Assembly: GCA_013115125.1 (NCBI GenBank)
Contig: JABANN010000501.1
Coordinates: 1 to 24,998, forward strand
DNA length: 24,998 nucleotides
Direction: 5' to 3'
DNA from: Perkinsus olseni
Taxonomy: Eukaryota > Perkinsozoa > Perkinsida
This document shows, one piece after another, positions 10,961 to 21,986 of the stretch. Under the pieces are notes generated by a model. That model made no database searches. It worked only from the letters and a program-made list of their open reading frames with translations, and was not told the DNA's origin. The first letter of the stretch is position 1. Each line of letters opens with the position of its first letter. The position numbers and the translations under genes are program-made.

Positions 10961-12036
10961 ATGGAAGGGGCCGACGCCGAGTCACAGAAGATGTTCAAAA
11001 TGCCCTCCATCGACGGCGCTGAGTCCGATCATTCTTCACAGCGTCGTGGCCTCCAGGACAATGATGTAATTGATAATATGATGATGGTATTGAGTATGAT
11101 ACCAACAAGGTCGAGTAATAGTATCATCATACATCATCATCAATCAGCCAGAAGGATGGTGGTAATAATTGTGAAAGGTGATGCTTTGGGAGGGACACAA
11201 TAATATTCATACTACTACTAGTACTAGGATGGTGATGATGATAATACCATCATATGAGTATAAACAGCAACGAGAGCGAGAAGAAGCATCAGGAGAGTTT
11301 TAGAAGGATATCTATTATTATTGGCTATGGCTTCTCGTTATGCTTCTCTCCATGGTCTACAATATGGTTGCGTCGATGATGGAGGAGGAGGAGATGAAGA
11401 GACGAGGGTATATATCAACACCAACAACAAGAGTCTCGTTAAACATGATGATACACGGCCATCAGTGTGATGCCAACATCACACTTGATCATAGTGATGA
11501 TAGACCGGAAGTGTCACACAAGCATAATGATAGGGTAGTTAGATATACTCGTGAGGGAGGGGGAGGAAGGCGAAGAAGAAGAGTGGTAGCATCATCATCA
11601 TCATCATCATCAACAGCAGCAGCAGCATGAGTAATAAGTGTAGGACACATGATTCATATTTTCTACCCATCATCACCATAATAATAATAATACTACTACC
11701 ACTACTGCACTATCTTTTGCCATCACACCGTCGTCGTCGGATATACACGATAGGAGACGGAGGAGGAGGTATTAGAATGGGAAGTGTATCGTTTGGAGTG
11801 GTATTCTTGTGATAATTATTAGGGTGTATGATCACTCTGCGATCTGTCATCATAATCATTCTATCAACCCTACAGCGACAATAACAGAAAGAAGTAGCGC
11901 CTCATCGCCACTACCACCTGTGTTGTTAACAGCACGACAGGTTTTGATTATCACCACACGATAATGAGTATCTCCCTGCAATCAGGTACATAACCCGATT
12001 GATGCTCTAAAGGGACATTGCCATCTGCAACACAAC

Positions 12037-12081
<45 letters not shown>
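10961..12081 (+). CDS. Probable multi-exon gene, exon structure unresolved
   Basis: An ATG at 10961 opens a plausible first exon (MEGADAESQKMFKMPS and about 20 more residues) ending near a GTAATT donor at 11064. Around 11259-11420 a helical stretch looks conserved: RRSIRRVLEGYLLLLAMAS followed by RYASLHGLQYGC, then Gly/Asp-rich codons. Near 11986 VHNPIDALKGHCHLQH follows an AG and runs into a CAG repeat. I could not join these pieces in one phase-consistent model, and most of 11430-11970 is repeat-rich. The LEGYLLLLAMASRY helix loosely recalls helices of phytase-like or paladin-type phosphatases, but no P-loop is visible, so I assign no function. Coordinates enclose the region and are not exact gene borders. 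Confidence 0.3.
12039..12081 (+). repeat. (CAG)n microsatellite upstream of the pseudouridine synthase gene
   Basis: About fourteen uninterrupted CAG units ending 46 bases before the predicted start at 12127. Confidence 0.9.
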
Positions 12082-12126
12082 TCATTATTATGTTTACATG
12101 ATTCCTGTATTCTCTGTATCCTCATC

Positions 12127-12213
12127 ATGTTGTTGAAGCATTGTTGGATATTCGATAGTATTCATCCTCCAAAGTCATCATCATCGTTGCACACCAATAT
12201 GATACCATCAAAC

Positions 12214-12282
<69 letters not shown>

Positions 12283-12377
12283 TCCAGTGTTGATGATGAT
12301 GATGATGATGTTCATATCAACAACACCATCATGGGTATACCTACACCGATGAAGGAAGCACGAACAATAACAACAAG

Positions 12378-12411
<34 letters not shown>

Positions 12412-14181
12412 AATACTACCACTACTACCACTACTACTAGTATAATACATCGACTTACTTCTAATAACAGGAAGAGGGGATACTATCACAACAAGGACAC
12501 TGATGGAAAAAAACAAAAACGAAGACGTCTATGTGAAGCGCGTGAAGTATTACGGTATCCGTTAGGAAGGCCTATTGGGGATTTATTGAATTCTGGTGAC
12601 ATCCATGCTACCACTCATCATCCTCATCCTCATCCTCCTACCACCACTGCTCCGGGTCATCATGACTATGTTGCATCCTTATATAATATCACTACTACTT
12701 ATGATAAGCAGGAACATTATCCAACTCCCATCACAAATATACCGTTACATCTTAGAACGTAATAATACTTCTGTGGTAGCATGATTATCAATAATGATGT
12801 TCATGTTAGGGATACTTTGCCAATGGTCAGTATAATATACAAACCACCTGGTTATGCTTGTAGTAGTAATAAAAATAGTACCACAACAACCACAACACAT
12901 CATGGAAAGCAAGATGATTATTATCAGAATAATGGGATAATATCAAAGTCGTGCAGTGCTGTAATAGTAATGATAATGTTGTTCAGTGTCAAGCGTTTTT
13001 ATTATCAGGTGGATTACGTTAATAAATATTTGAATATTGGAAGCATTAATTCTGATACTACAGTACAATGTGGGTTCGTACACAGGCTTGATATATTCAC
13101 TAGTGGTATCGTTATGGTGGCACATGATTATGGATCTTATTATCAATTAAGACATCAATTCAAGAATAGGACTGTATTGAAAAAGTAATACCATAATTGC
13201 TGATGATGATGATGATGATGATGGTTATTATTAGATATATATGTTTAGTACATGGTGATATGGATGGTGATGATAATGGTGTTATACACACCAAAATAAA
13301 GACATATTATGATGACAAAAGGAAGATGATGTCGAAGGACCAACAGGAGAGGGAGCAATACCACTCAACTTCAACAACAAGTTGTATCGCAACTGGTAGT
13401 GATGGTAAGGATGCCATTACAAAATGGAGAGTTATACAACGCTACAGCGTTAATGTGAAGAAGAACAGGTAATGAGAACACTGTGATGTTGTTGATGATG
13501 ATGTTGGTGGTGGTATGGTAGTTGTCTCGACTAGGTACACCCTTGTACAAGAAAAGGTATCTTTACTTGAAGTAGAGATACCAACAGGTAGAACACATCA
13601 AATAAGAGTACATATGAATCATATAGGACATTCTATAGTATCTGATTATAAGTAATAATAATATCATCACCTCATCGTATCATCGTGGTATTATTGAGGA
13701 TGATGTGGTATTGATTAGATATAATACATCAGATAGACAATATAATGAGGATATCCAATGGTGCCCAAGATTGTTCCTTCATGCATGGTTATTGGCATTC
13801 TATCCACCATCATCCATGCTACTCAACACAACACCCAAGGCACATCATCATCATCATCATCATCATCATCAACCATCGAAACCACATCATACCACACCAA
13901 TGGGTAACAACAATAACAATATCAACAACAGTCATTATCATCATTTCCTCTCCCTTGTCGTATATTATTCAGGTATTGGCTCGACACCACTACCGCAACC
14001 TCACCAATTCACAACAAGTGGCTCGTTGCCTCACTCGTGGTCGAGTACCACTAACGGTTGTGATGGTAGAGTTGTCGGTAAAGTTGATTATTATGATAAG
14101 GCATTGGTTACCACATGCCCCTTACCATCCGATCTATATCAAGTTATTACTACTAAACTCAGTAAAGCAATGGAGAGGTAA
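12127..14181 (+). CDS. RluA-family pseudouridine synthase
   Basis: Seven exons: 12127-12758, 12831-12960, 13009-13184, 13235-13468, 13535-13651, 13719-13903 and 13973-14181, 560 residues. Family motifs run in order: IIYKPPGYA, FVHRLDIFTSGIVMVAHD with the catalytic Asp at residue 282, RHQFKNRTVLKKYICLVHGD, the IPTGRTHQIRVHMNHIGHSI box, and CPRLFLHAWLLAFYPP. The enzyme isomerises uridine to pseudouridine in rRNA, tRNA or other RNA; the substrate cannot be told. The first 210 residues are an extension with about 23 Gln from an alternating CAA/CAG repeat, poly-Asp, poly-Ala and poly-Thr, then a basic stretch (DGKKQKRRRLCEAR) that could be a nuclear localisation signal. A His run from CAT repeats interrupts the C-terminal region. 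Introns 12961-13008 and 13904-13972 are stop-free and multiples of three. Confidence 0.92.
12214..12282 (+). repeat. Alternating (CAACAG)n repeat encoding poly-Gln
   Basis: About eleven CAACAG hexamers code for roughly 23 Gln. The alternation of two Gln codons differs from the pure CAA and CAG runs elsewhere in the window. Confidence 0.9.
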
Positions 14182-14490
14182 TAATAGTAGTGATAATAAT
14201 ATCAATAATCACCACCGGATGCATCACCTACCCGTGGTGTTACTGCTAGTCATCATCATGATGACCATGCTGGTGGTGGTGGTGGTGGCCCCCTCCTTCT
14301 CCTCCTGCAACGGCAGGAGGAGGAGGAGGAGCTGTTCACTCATGCTCTCTATACATGTCTCCTTATAGATAATGTCGCGTTGTTCTTGTTATTAGTAGTA
14401 GTGATCATCATGACGATCATCCCTATTACAACAACCATAATCATCATCATCATCAGCTCCTCCTCCTTCTGATCATCATCATCATCACCT
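14182..14490. other. Intergenic spacer
   Basis: Repeat-rich spacer (ATC, GGT, GGA and GAT runs). I see no conserved coding sequence, although a frame from 13745 runs through it by chance. A GGAGGAGGAGGAG stretch near 14320 forms a hairpin with the preceding CTCCTCCTG. Confidence 0.5.
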
Positions 14491-17280
14491 ATGCTGTATC
14501 CCTCACCTCCCCATCTCCCTTCTTATGATCCTATGTCTCGATTACAATTACTCCCACCTGCTGTGGGATTACGTTATGATAATACCAATAGTAGTGGTGT
14601 GCTAATAGGTAACCCTCATGATGCTCATAACCTATGATGTACAATTATCAGATCCTTTCGCATTCTCTACTACTACTACTACTACCACAACCACGAGTAC
14701 CGCAGCTGATCATAATGGTACTACCAGTCGCAGTAGTAATATTAGTGACGACGGAGGAAACTGAAGGATTATTGTATTGATATATACGCATAGATACTCA
14801 CGGGGCTGCAATCACGTCTGGTATTGATGATGATAACAACAGAGTGGCGATGATGGGGAAGCCAATGACATCATCATTAGATGATGAATGGGAGAGTAAA
14901 TACAAGATACTGAATAAACTATACTCGGATGCTGGCAATCATGAGGATATCGTTGCATTAGTTAGGTGAGGACACAGGCAGAGGAGGTCGGGGTGTCGCG
15001 ACTATTTCCTATTCAGGGACTTATCCAATGTTGATAAATATGGTATTAAAAAGCTACATAGTAAATGGTTAGATAGGGAATGGTGTGGTATGAATGTAAG
15101 ATATGGTAATGATTATAGATTATTAGATGGTATGAGGGAGATTATAGTAGAGAGTTTGATGGAGCTAAGCCAATGGGATGATGCTATTGATATTATTACA
15201 TTATCATTAAATGATAAAGATACACCATACTCGGTATTGACGCAGATGAATATCCACATCATGCATTGTTATGTACGCCAAGGGCAATGGGAAGCTGCAT
15301 ATCGTAGGCTCATTGCAACAACACAACAACAACAACAACACCAAGCTGTATCTGAGGGAGCAGGAGGAGGAGGGTATAATAATGTGGCTGGTAATGTGGA
15401 TGGTGGTAATGTGATGATAGGACATAAAGTTAGAGTCGATCTAGAGAAGTCCTTCGGATGGAACTGTCATATTGCTATATTACAATTCGAGAATCATCAT
15501 TATGCAGAAGCGCTTAAAGCCGCAGAAGCTGCTAAAAAGGCAATAACAACATTATCTACAGGAGGAGGAGGAGGAGGAGGAGGAGTAGAAGGATCTTCCA
15601 ATAATAATGATGATCATGTACCAGCATCATTACAGTAATAACTATATAGTTGATGGTGATGCTGATGCTAGTTGGCGTCGTTGTCGTTGTCGTCGTCGTA
15701 CTCGTCTTCGCCGCCGTTCCCAACCCTGTTTTTGTGTAGACCCTACCCAAGTAACCCTATTACTACTACTGACGAGCCATACTTCCAGAGGGTGTGGGTG
15801 AATGTTATTATAGCATGGTGCAGAGGTTTGGAGGTATCCTCATCCGCCAACTTTAATAAATTAAAATATGTTATGGAACATGAATGGCAAGATGTGGTTG
15901 ATCTCGATAAATACGCTACGGATGAGAATGCCGTGAACAGGATAACACATTTTGGTCGGATAAGGTAATAATAATAATAACAACAACAATAATAATAATA
16001 GTAATCATCATTACCATTCCTACCGTAACAACCCTCGTCGTCATCATTATTGGTGTAATTATTCAGGTTTTTACGATGGTTATGTAGTATCATCAGAAGT
16101 GTCGGTTGTAATGGAACATTCAAGGAAGATGAGGTTAAATGGTTGTATGATAAGTTAGACCATCTTTGTGAAGATATAAGAAAGGACACAAGGTAGTAAG
16201 TCTTCCCAAGGTCATCATCATCATGGTCGTTGCCGTTGTTGTTGCCGGTGTTGTTGTTGTTGTTAGAGTTGGTAGCTGTGCTAATGCTGGTATGATGTAT
16301 TCTAAAGATCTACAAGATGCGTCATTATTATTAAGTTTTGGTAGACAACAGGAATATAAACCATGGGAGTTGCAGATAGACGCAGATGAAGTTGGTAATG
16401 AAGCAAGATATGCCAATCATGCCGATGATCCGAATGCGGCATTAGTACTACGTCCACAGAGAGGTGGTGGTCCATTGACAAGATGGTTGGTGGCTACTAG
16501 AGATATATCACCAGGGGAGGAGGTAACTACACATTATGGGCCTGCTTATTGGGACATTATACGTACACAACAACACCAACACCGACCTAGTGATAGGGAT
16601 AAAGGGCGGAGGAATGGAGGGGGAGGAAGGAGGAGAAGGAGGAGAGCATCTATGGAAAAGCGTGATAACGACAAATTACGACAGAAAACGACATGCATGG
16701 ATGCACCGTCCAGGGCTCATGATGATGGTGGTGATGCTACTGTAATACATGGCACGACTACTGATGATGGTGAAAGTGCTTGGCATGACTATCATCATGA
16801 TGATGATGATGATGATTCACCTTCTTCTTCTTCCTCTTCCTCCTCATCGTGTTCGTCATCATGCTCTACACTTTATTCGTTGGATACTGATTGGGGTTCA
16901 TGGCCGTCTATTAGTGATCATGACGACGACGACGACGACGACGACACTAAGGATGACGCTACTCATCATGATATAACACTATTATCACCACCTCCACCAC
17001 CATTGAGTGATGGTAATATATCCTTACCATATCCAGCATATACTGGTGCCCCTCCTGATGATGGTTTTGAGAATGATACTGGTGGAGAGCAGCATGGTGG
17101 CGAAGGAGCAGGACATGGTGAGCAAGCTACCGCTCCTACATTTGGACGTAAAAAGAGGAGGAGGAGGAGGACGAGGAGGACGAGGAGACATTGTGAATAT
17201 TACAATGGTGTCATGGTTATGCCCCATGACAGGGAGCTGCCTGCACATGAACTATTGCAATATTACTGTAGGGATAATAA

Positions 17281-17348
<68 letters not shown>

Positions 17349-18343
17349 CCACTCCATCAGTAATTCATTATAGTAGAATAAGGGATCCAATGCTGAGGGT
17401 GCTTAAATGTGACAAGAAGCATCCAGCCTATCCTGGTAGGATGCTCATCGCGTTGTATCCCTTCCCTAAGGGAACAACAATATGTATTTATGGTGGTATT
17501 ATGAGGAGGTATGCTGATAAGATTATGGATGTATTAAACCCATCACACTACATCATATCAGTGAGAGGGGCACCAACATACAGCTCCTTTGGGTTGGAGA
17601 TTGATGATGATACATTGCAATTCAAACCCATACAGAAGGAGTACCCAAGCTTTGCACCATTCAGCCATGCACGCCGGGTACTCGGTAATGAACAGCAGCA
17701 GCAGCAATCTTGTAATAATAATAATGACGTTGGTACAGGGACTACTACTACTACGACCTGTCTATCATCTATCAAGGATATTAAAGGGTTAGGGCCGGAG
17801 ATAACTAAATTACTACTACATAGGTTATCACAACCAGCATGGCATCCAACTATACAGGATCTCAAGTCCAAGCTCACCTTCCCTGGAGGGGTACCAGGAG
17901 TAGGAGGAGGAAGGCCTACTACTACTCTTCCTAATAAAAGCAGTATCAGGGCAAAGAATTTATTAATGGCTATGAAGTACCTCGGACCTACTCAGAAACC
18001 ATCGATATTATTCAAGGGTATGTTCATACCTCCTCCACCTCCTTTAGTATTATCAAATAAACAACAACAAGAAGACCATAATGATGAAGAGGGCTGCAGT
18101 GTAGTCCTGAGAGGGCCGCGTGGCCCCGGCAGTAGTATTATATTATCATGCGCTGCTGGTGGTACTCAACAACAACGATTTACGTCACGTGAGAGGTTAT
18201 ACATGCTGGCCAGGGGTAAGGCATTATTGACTCGTATTATCATATTATTACACGAGAGACAACAACAAGAACATGGGAAGCAGGCTCATCATCATCATCA
18301 TACTACTACGACCGCTGCTGCTGGTGATGGTAGTTATCGGTGA
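14491..18343 (+). CDS. TPR protein with SET-domain halves in reversed order
   Basis: Exons 14491-14608, 14652-14735, 14794-14965, 15017-15634, 15740-15964, 16067-16192 and 16267-18343 join in phase to about 1139 residues. Residues 80-450 are helical repeats of TPR type (IIVESLMELSQWDDAIDII, MHCYVRQGQWEAAYRRL, HYAEALKAAEAAKKA). Residues about 480-545 carry the C-terminal half of a SET methyltransferase domain: ELQIDADEVGNEARYANH, DDPN, ATRDISPGEEVTTHYG and AYW, covering the cofactor-pocket NH and the GEE..YG motif. Far downstream, residues 830-896 resemble the N-terminal half: GRMLIALYPFPKGTTICIYGG, then Y..S.....SFGLEIDDD. Asp/Ser/Gly runs and Arg clusters separate them. A KDIKGLGPEITKLL motif follows. 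SET proteins methylate lysines in histones or other proteins; activity here is unproven. The TPR-to-SET splice (16193-16266) is phase-perfect, but a stop in the unspliced frame leaves two separate genes as an alternative. Confidence 0.65.
17281..17347 (+). repeat. (TAG)n microsatellite read as poly-Ser
   Basis: About twenty-two TAG units in the 18343-ending exon. In the coding frame they are AGT codons (Ser); in another frame they would be consecutive stops. The tract lies between the two SET-like halves. Confidence 0.9.
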
Positions 18344-18763
18344 TTCATCAACAGGTGGCGAGGGCAGAGCAGCTGGTATTATTGTTGTTAGGATTACCTT
18401 TGATGTCTCATAGTGCTGTTGGTAAGCCGTATAATAGTAGTTGTAGGAGTATGCATTGTACCATCATCATCATCATTACATGGATTACCAACATCATCAC
18501 TTGAGTGCTTATTGTGTTGTAATAATCACCAGCCCTTTTCATATAATCATCACCACCACTTATAGGAGGATGATGATGGTGATGGTGATGATCATGGTGA
18601 GTCTGTCCCCTGCTGGGTTACCACATTGCGGAGCTTTTATATGCGATGAAAGCGATACCGGGGACAGTCGGGAAATTCCCGTTTCAGGTTGTTGTCCCTA
18701 TAGGACTGCCACCGCCCTCATTGCTCGTCAGCGTACATTGCTGATTACCTCAGCTGTTTGATT
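18344..18763. other. Intergenic region upstream of ispD
   Basis: 18344-18600 is repeat-rich spacer. From about 18600 to 18750 the DNA is more complex and CpG-containing, with GTCCCC (18604) complementary to GGGGAC (18660) and an AT-rich TTTTATATG at about 18635. It may hold promoter elements or untranslated leader of the IspD gene; no conserved coding sequence was seen. Confidence 0.4.
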
Positions 18764-20513
18764 ATGTTATACCAACCCAAGTTCCTTCAACCCTCCACCC
18801 TCCGAGGATCTCTACATCACAACGAAGTGGCCTCCTCCTCCTCCTCTCCCTTCTATTCGCCTTCCTCTTCCCCCATAATCACCACCATCAGTCAACGTCT
18901 TATATGCCTCATTGGTATATCCACTATCCTTGGTGTACTACTGAGAGGGAGGAGGAGGGTGAGGAGGAGGAGGGTGAGGAGAACAGCAGCATCAGCATCA
19001 GCATCAGCAGCAGCAGCAGCAGCAGCAGCAGCCAAGACCTCCCATCACATTCATGAAGGGATGATGACGGAGAGGAGGGGGGACACATCATCACCAAAAC
19101 CATTCTCTGTCATTTTATTATCAGGAGGTAAGGGTACACGTATGATGGATAAGACTACTACTACTAATAATAACAAAGTACTACCCAAACAGTACATACC
19201 GTTATGGGATGGTAGATCATCGGCGATAAGGTAGTAAAGAATCTATCATTGTGGTCGATGGTCGTCGAGATCATGACAATAATGATACTAGCGCATCATC
19301 ATCATCATTATTGTAGTCATTTATGTAGGGCCTTTGATACCTTCATTAGTCATCCTCTTACAAGGCAGATAGTAATAGTTTGTGCCCAAGAGGTGATAAC
19401 AGCAAGACCAACAAGCATGATGTTTCATACCCCTTATTGCCATCATTCAGTTTGAGCCGATCTTTCGAGACCATATTAACGCCAAGTACGGTGATAAATG
19501 CGTACATGATCAACAACAAGGGCACTTGGGAGGGCGTGCTGGCCATGATGATGATGAGGCTGCTGCTGCTGCTGATCATCATATGATAGAGTTGATAATA
19601 CCCTATATATCTGATACGTCAAACCACCACGGAACCAACGAAGAGGAGGAGGAGCCTCCTATGTTGAGGATGTGAGTGCTGCTGCTGCTGCTGCTGATGA
19701 TGATGGATGGTGCTACTATCTGGTAGTGGGAAGCTTGCTGCTTTCAGTGATGGAAAATACAAGGATATACCAAAGAGAATAGTTAGAATAGGGTTCGCTC
19801 GTCCTGGGCCAGAAAGACAGGACTCAGTACGGAATGGTATCAATGCACTACGTTATGTTATACCGAGGTAATAGGAGGATGAGGAGGAGGAGGAGGAGGA
19901 GGAGGAGGAGGTCGTACTATCACGTTACTGTTAGTTCATCAATATGCATACACGATGCGGCGAGGCCATTGATAACAAGAGAAGCGATAACACGTACAGC
20001 GCTGGAGGCATCGAGAGCAGGAGGAGGAGGAGGAGGAGGAGGACGAGGAGGAGCAGCGGTATTGGCGGTGAAGGCCAAGGCTACTATTAAGAAGATAATA
20101 ACGAAGGGTAAAGATAGTGGTGGTAACGAAGGGTTATCATCGATGAATGATGAGAGTAGGATGATGATAGTAGAATCAACACCCGATAGGAATACTATGT
20201 GGGAGGCACAGACGCCACAGGTAACAATGCTACCATCCCTTCACTCCCCATCATCATGAACATTACCATTCAGATATTACCCTATGGTGTGTTGAATGAT
20301 GGGTTGGATATTATCACCCAGTCATCATCATCATCAGCACCCATTGAAGTGACTGATGATGTATCATTGGTAGAGATATTACACAGTAGAGGCTTGTACG
20401 AGGATATTAATGTCGCCGCGGCCGAGGGGGACTATGATAATATCAAGCTTACTACGCCTCAGGATCTAGTATTCTGTAATAGCCATATTCAACAACAAGA
20501 GGAGAGCAGATAA
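18764..20513 (+). CDS. ispD: 2-C-methyl-D-erythritol 4-phosphate cytidylyltransferase (IspD), probably plastid-targeted
   Basis: Six exons: 18764-19230, 19329-19392, 19451-19671, 19748-19867, 19935-20220 and 20274-20513, 465 residues. IspD couples CTP with methylerythritol phosphate, the third step of the plastid MEP isoprenoid pathway. Motifs in order: ILLSGGKGTRM (CTP-binding loop, residue 120), VLPKQYIPL, FARPGPERQDSVRNG, CIHDAARPL (residue 295), TPDRNTMWEAQTPQ, VTDDVSLVE and GDYDNIKLTTPQDL. Bacterial enzymes have about 230 residues; the excess here is an N-terminal extension of about 115 residues plus His/Asp, Gly and Lys insertions in loops. The extension has a hydrophobic segment (residues 46-60) flanked by Ser-rich and Arg/Ala-rich sequence, as in bipartite leaders sent through the secretory route to a complex plastid. 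Introns are 53-98 bases. Identification is firm; plastid location is inferred. Confidence 0.94.
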
Positions 20514-20717
20514 TGGTAGTAGTAGTAGTAGTACAACCACGATACTTCCTTCTCCTCCTCCTCCTCCCTTCCCCCCTGCCGCTGTTGATGCTTGGCTATT
20601 AGTTTCTAGTTCCCCTTCGTGTGTTGTTCATCATCAATCGGTTATTACTCGCCACTTGATTATTATCATAATAAGTGCTGCAGACAAATCCAAACTCGAA
20701 TAGCTAATAATTCTACT

Positions 20718-21740
20718 ATGACCACTGAGACAACTCAACAGCATCAATCTACTTCGTCAACATCATCATCATCTGTATCACGTTTTACTATCATTGGAGA
20801 GGAGCCTCCAGAAACCTACTTCCTCCGGAGTATCATATCTAAAGGTGCTCATAACAATTTATTCGGGAGATTCAAACATCGCCATAGGAGAGGAGTAGTG
20901 CAATACAGCTGCTGCTGCTGCTGCTGCTCTATGCAATACTCGTCATGCCGCTGCTGCTCTTTTCATTAGATTACAACACCAACAACGGGAGGTGCATGGG
21001 AATCCATCGCATATTCACCGAATCTGTTGGGCCCAATGGTTACCACCACGTATTACAAGACGGCCACAACAAGAACACCTTCATTACCCTCCACAACGGT
21101 TACTGAGAACGGGAGGAGTTCATTACAGCAAACACAGAAGAGTAGCGTTACAGCTACACGAAGGAGTGCGCGGTTGAGTAGAGAGGGAAGGTATAGGAAG
21201 GCAGCTGCAGCCGCAGCAGCAGCAGAAGCCGTGGAGGAGATGAGTAGAACCTCCGTGAGGCACGCGGCAGCATTGGACCGGGTGGCGATCACACGAAGTG
21301 TTCGAATTAAAGAAGAGTGTGATGATGAAAGGAGCTGCTACTCCGATGGGATGAAGAAGACGAGTGTTGAGTGCAGAGGAGAGGCAGTGAGCGTCGTTGA
21401 TCGAGTACTCCAGGATCTTAGAGGGGACATCATGCGGAAGTGTAGAGAGGGCAGTTCATCACCCTCCAGTGAAGAAAACAACAGTGCTGACAAGAGTCGC
21501 GTGGGGAGTGAGGAGAAGAAGAGTTATGAAAAAGGTAGACGAGGGATGAAGAGGAGAAGAACGGAAGTGAAGGAAGAGGAGGAGTTACCGAAGAGGATGA
21601 CCAGAAATAACAGACAAGGGGATCTGAAGGGACGTTTACCCTTCATACCTACTCCAATGAGAAATGATGCCGATGCTCCAAAATGGTTGAAGGAATTACA
21701 AAAAACAACAGATTGGTATTGTGATGAAGTAGAGTGTTGA
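20718..21740 (+). CDS. Basic, probably nuclear protein of unknown function
   Basis: Exons 20718-20844, 20909-20991 and 21060-21740 join in phase across 64- and 68-base introns to 296 residues. The N-terminus is Thr/Ser/Gln-rich, followed by FTIIGEEPPETYFLRSII, an Ala run and ALFIRLQHQQRE. The body is charged and coding-like: SVTATRRSARLSREGRYRK, an Ala-rich helix, TRSVRIKEECDDE, a Lys/Arg cluster (RGMKRRRTEVKEEEELPKR) and a better-kept end, FIPTPMRNDADAPKWLKEL with Trp and Cys near the stop. Basic clusters suggest nuclear import or nucleic-acid binding. No domain is recognised. Its donors (GTGCTC, GTGCAT) are unlike the common GTAATA type, so the splice model is less certain than the long last exon. 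Confidence 0.58.
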
Positions 21741-21986
21741 TTCTAATTAAACCACCACCACCTCACAGTATCTTTGGGGTTTATTTATGTAACTTGTGTT
21801 ATTAGTATGGAGGAGCCTCCCCTACTAAACAACTCAAAAATGACTCAATTCACTCTTGTGAAATGAATTACTCCTGATGACCGTAAACATGGCGGTCAGC
21901 AATAATTATTGCAGTGGGACCGGTAGCAGCGGATGATGATACAATCACGACGATGATAACCATTATACAGAAGCAATGTAACATGC
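21741..21986. other. Convergent intergenic region
   Basis: The plus-strand array meets minus-strand genes here. The DNA is less repetitive than most spacers (for example GGTTTATTTATGTAACTTGTG near 21778). It presumably holds the 3' ends of both transcripts; no gene is seen. Confidence 0.5.

Noticed and set aside
16223-16266. ATG at 16223 as the start of a separate SET gene.
   Set aside because: It would begin with a poly-Val stretch from a GTT repeat; the splice 16193-16266 joins the TPR exon to VGSCANAG in perfect phase. Kept as an alternative only.
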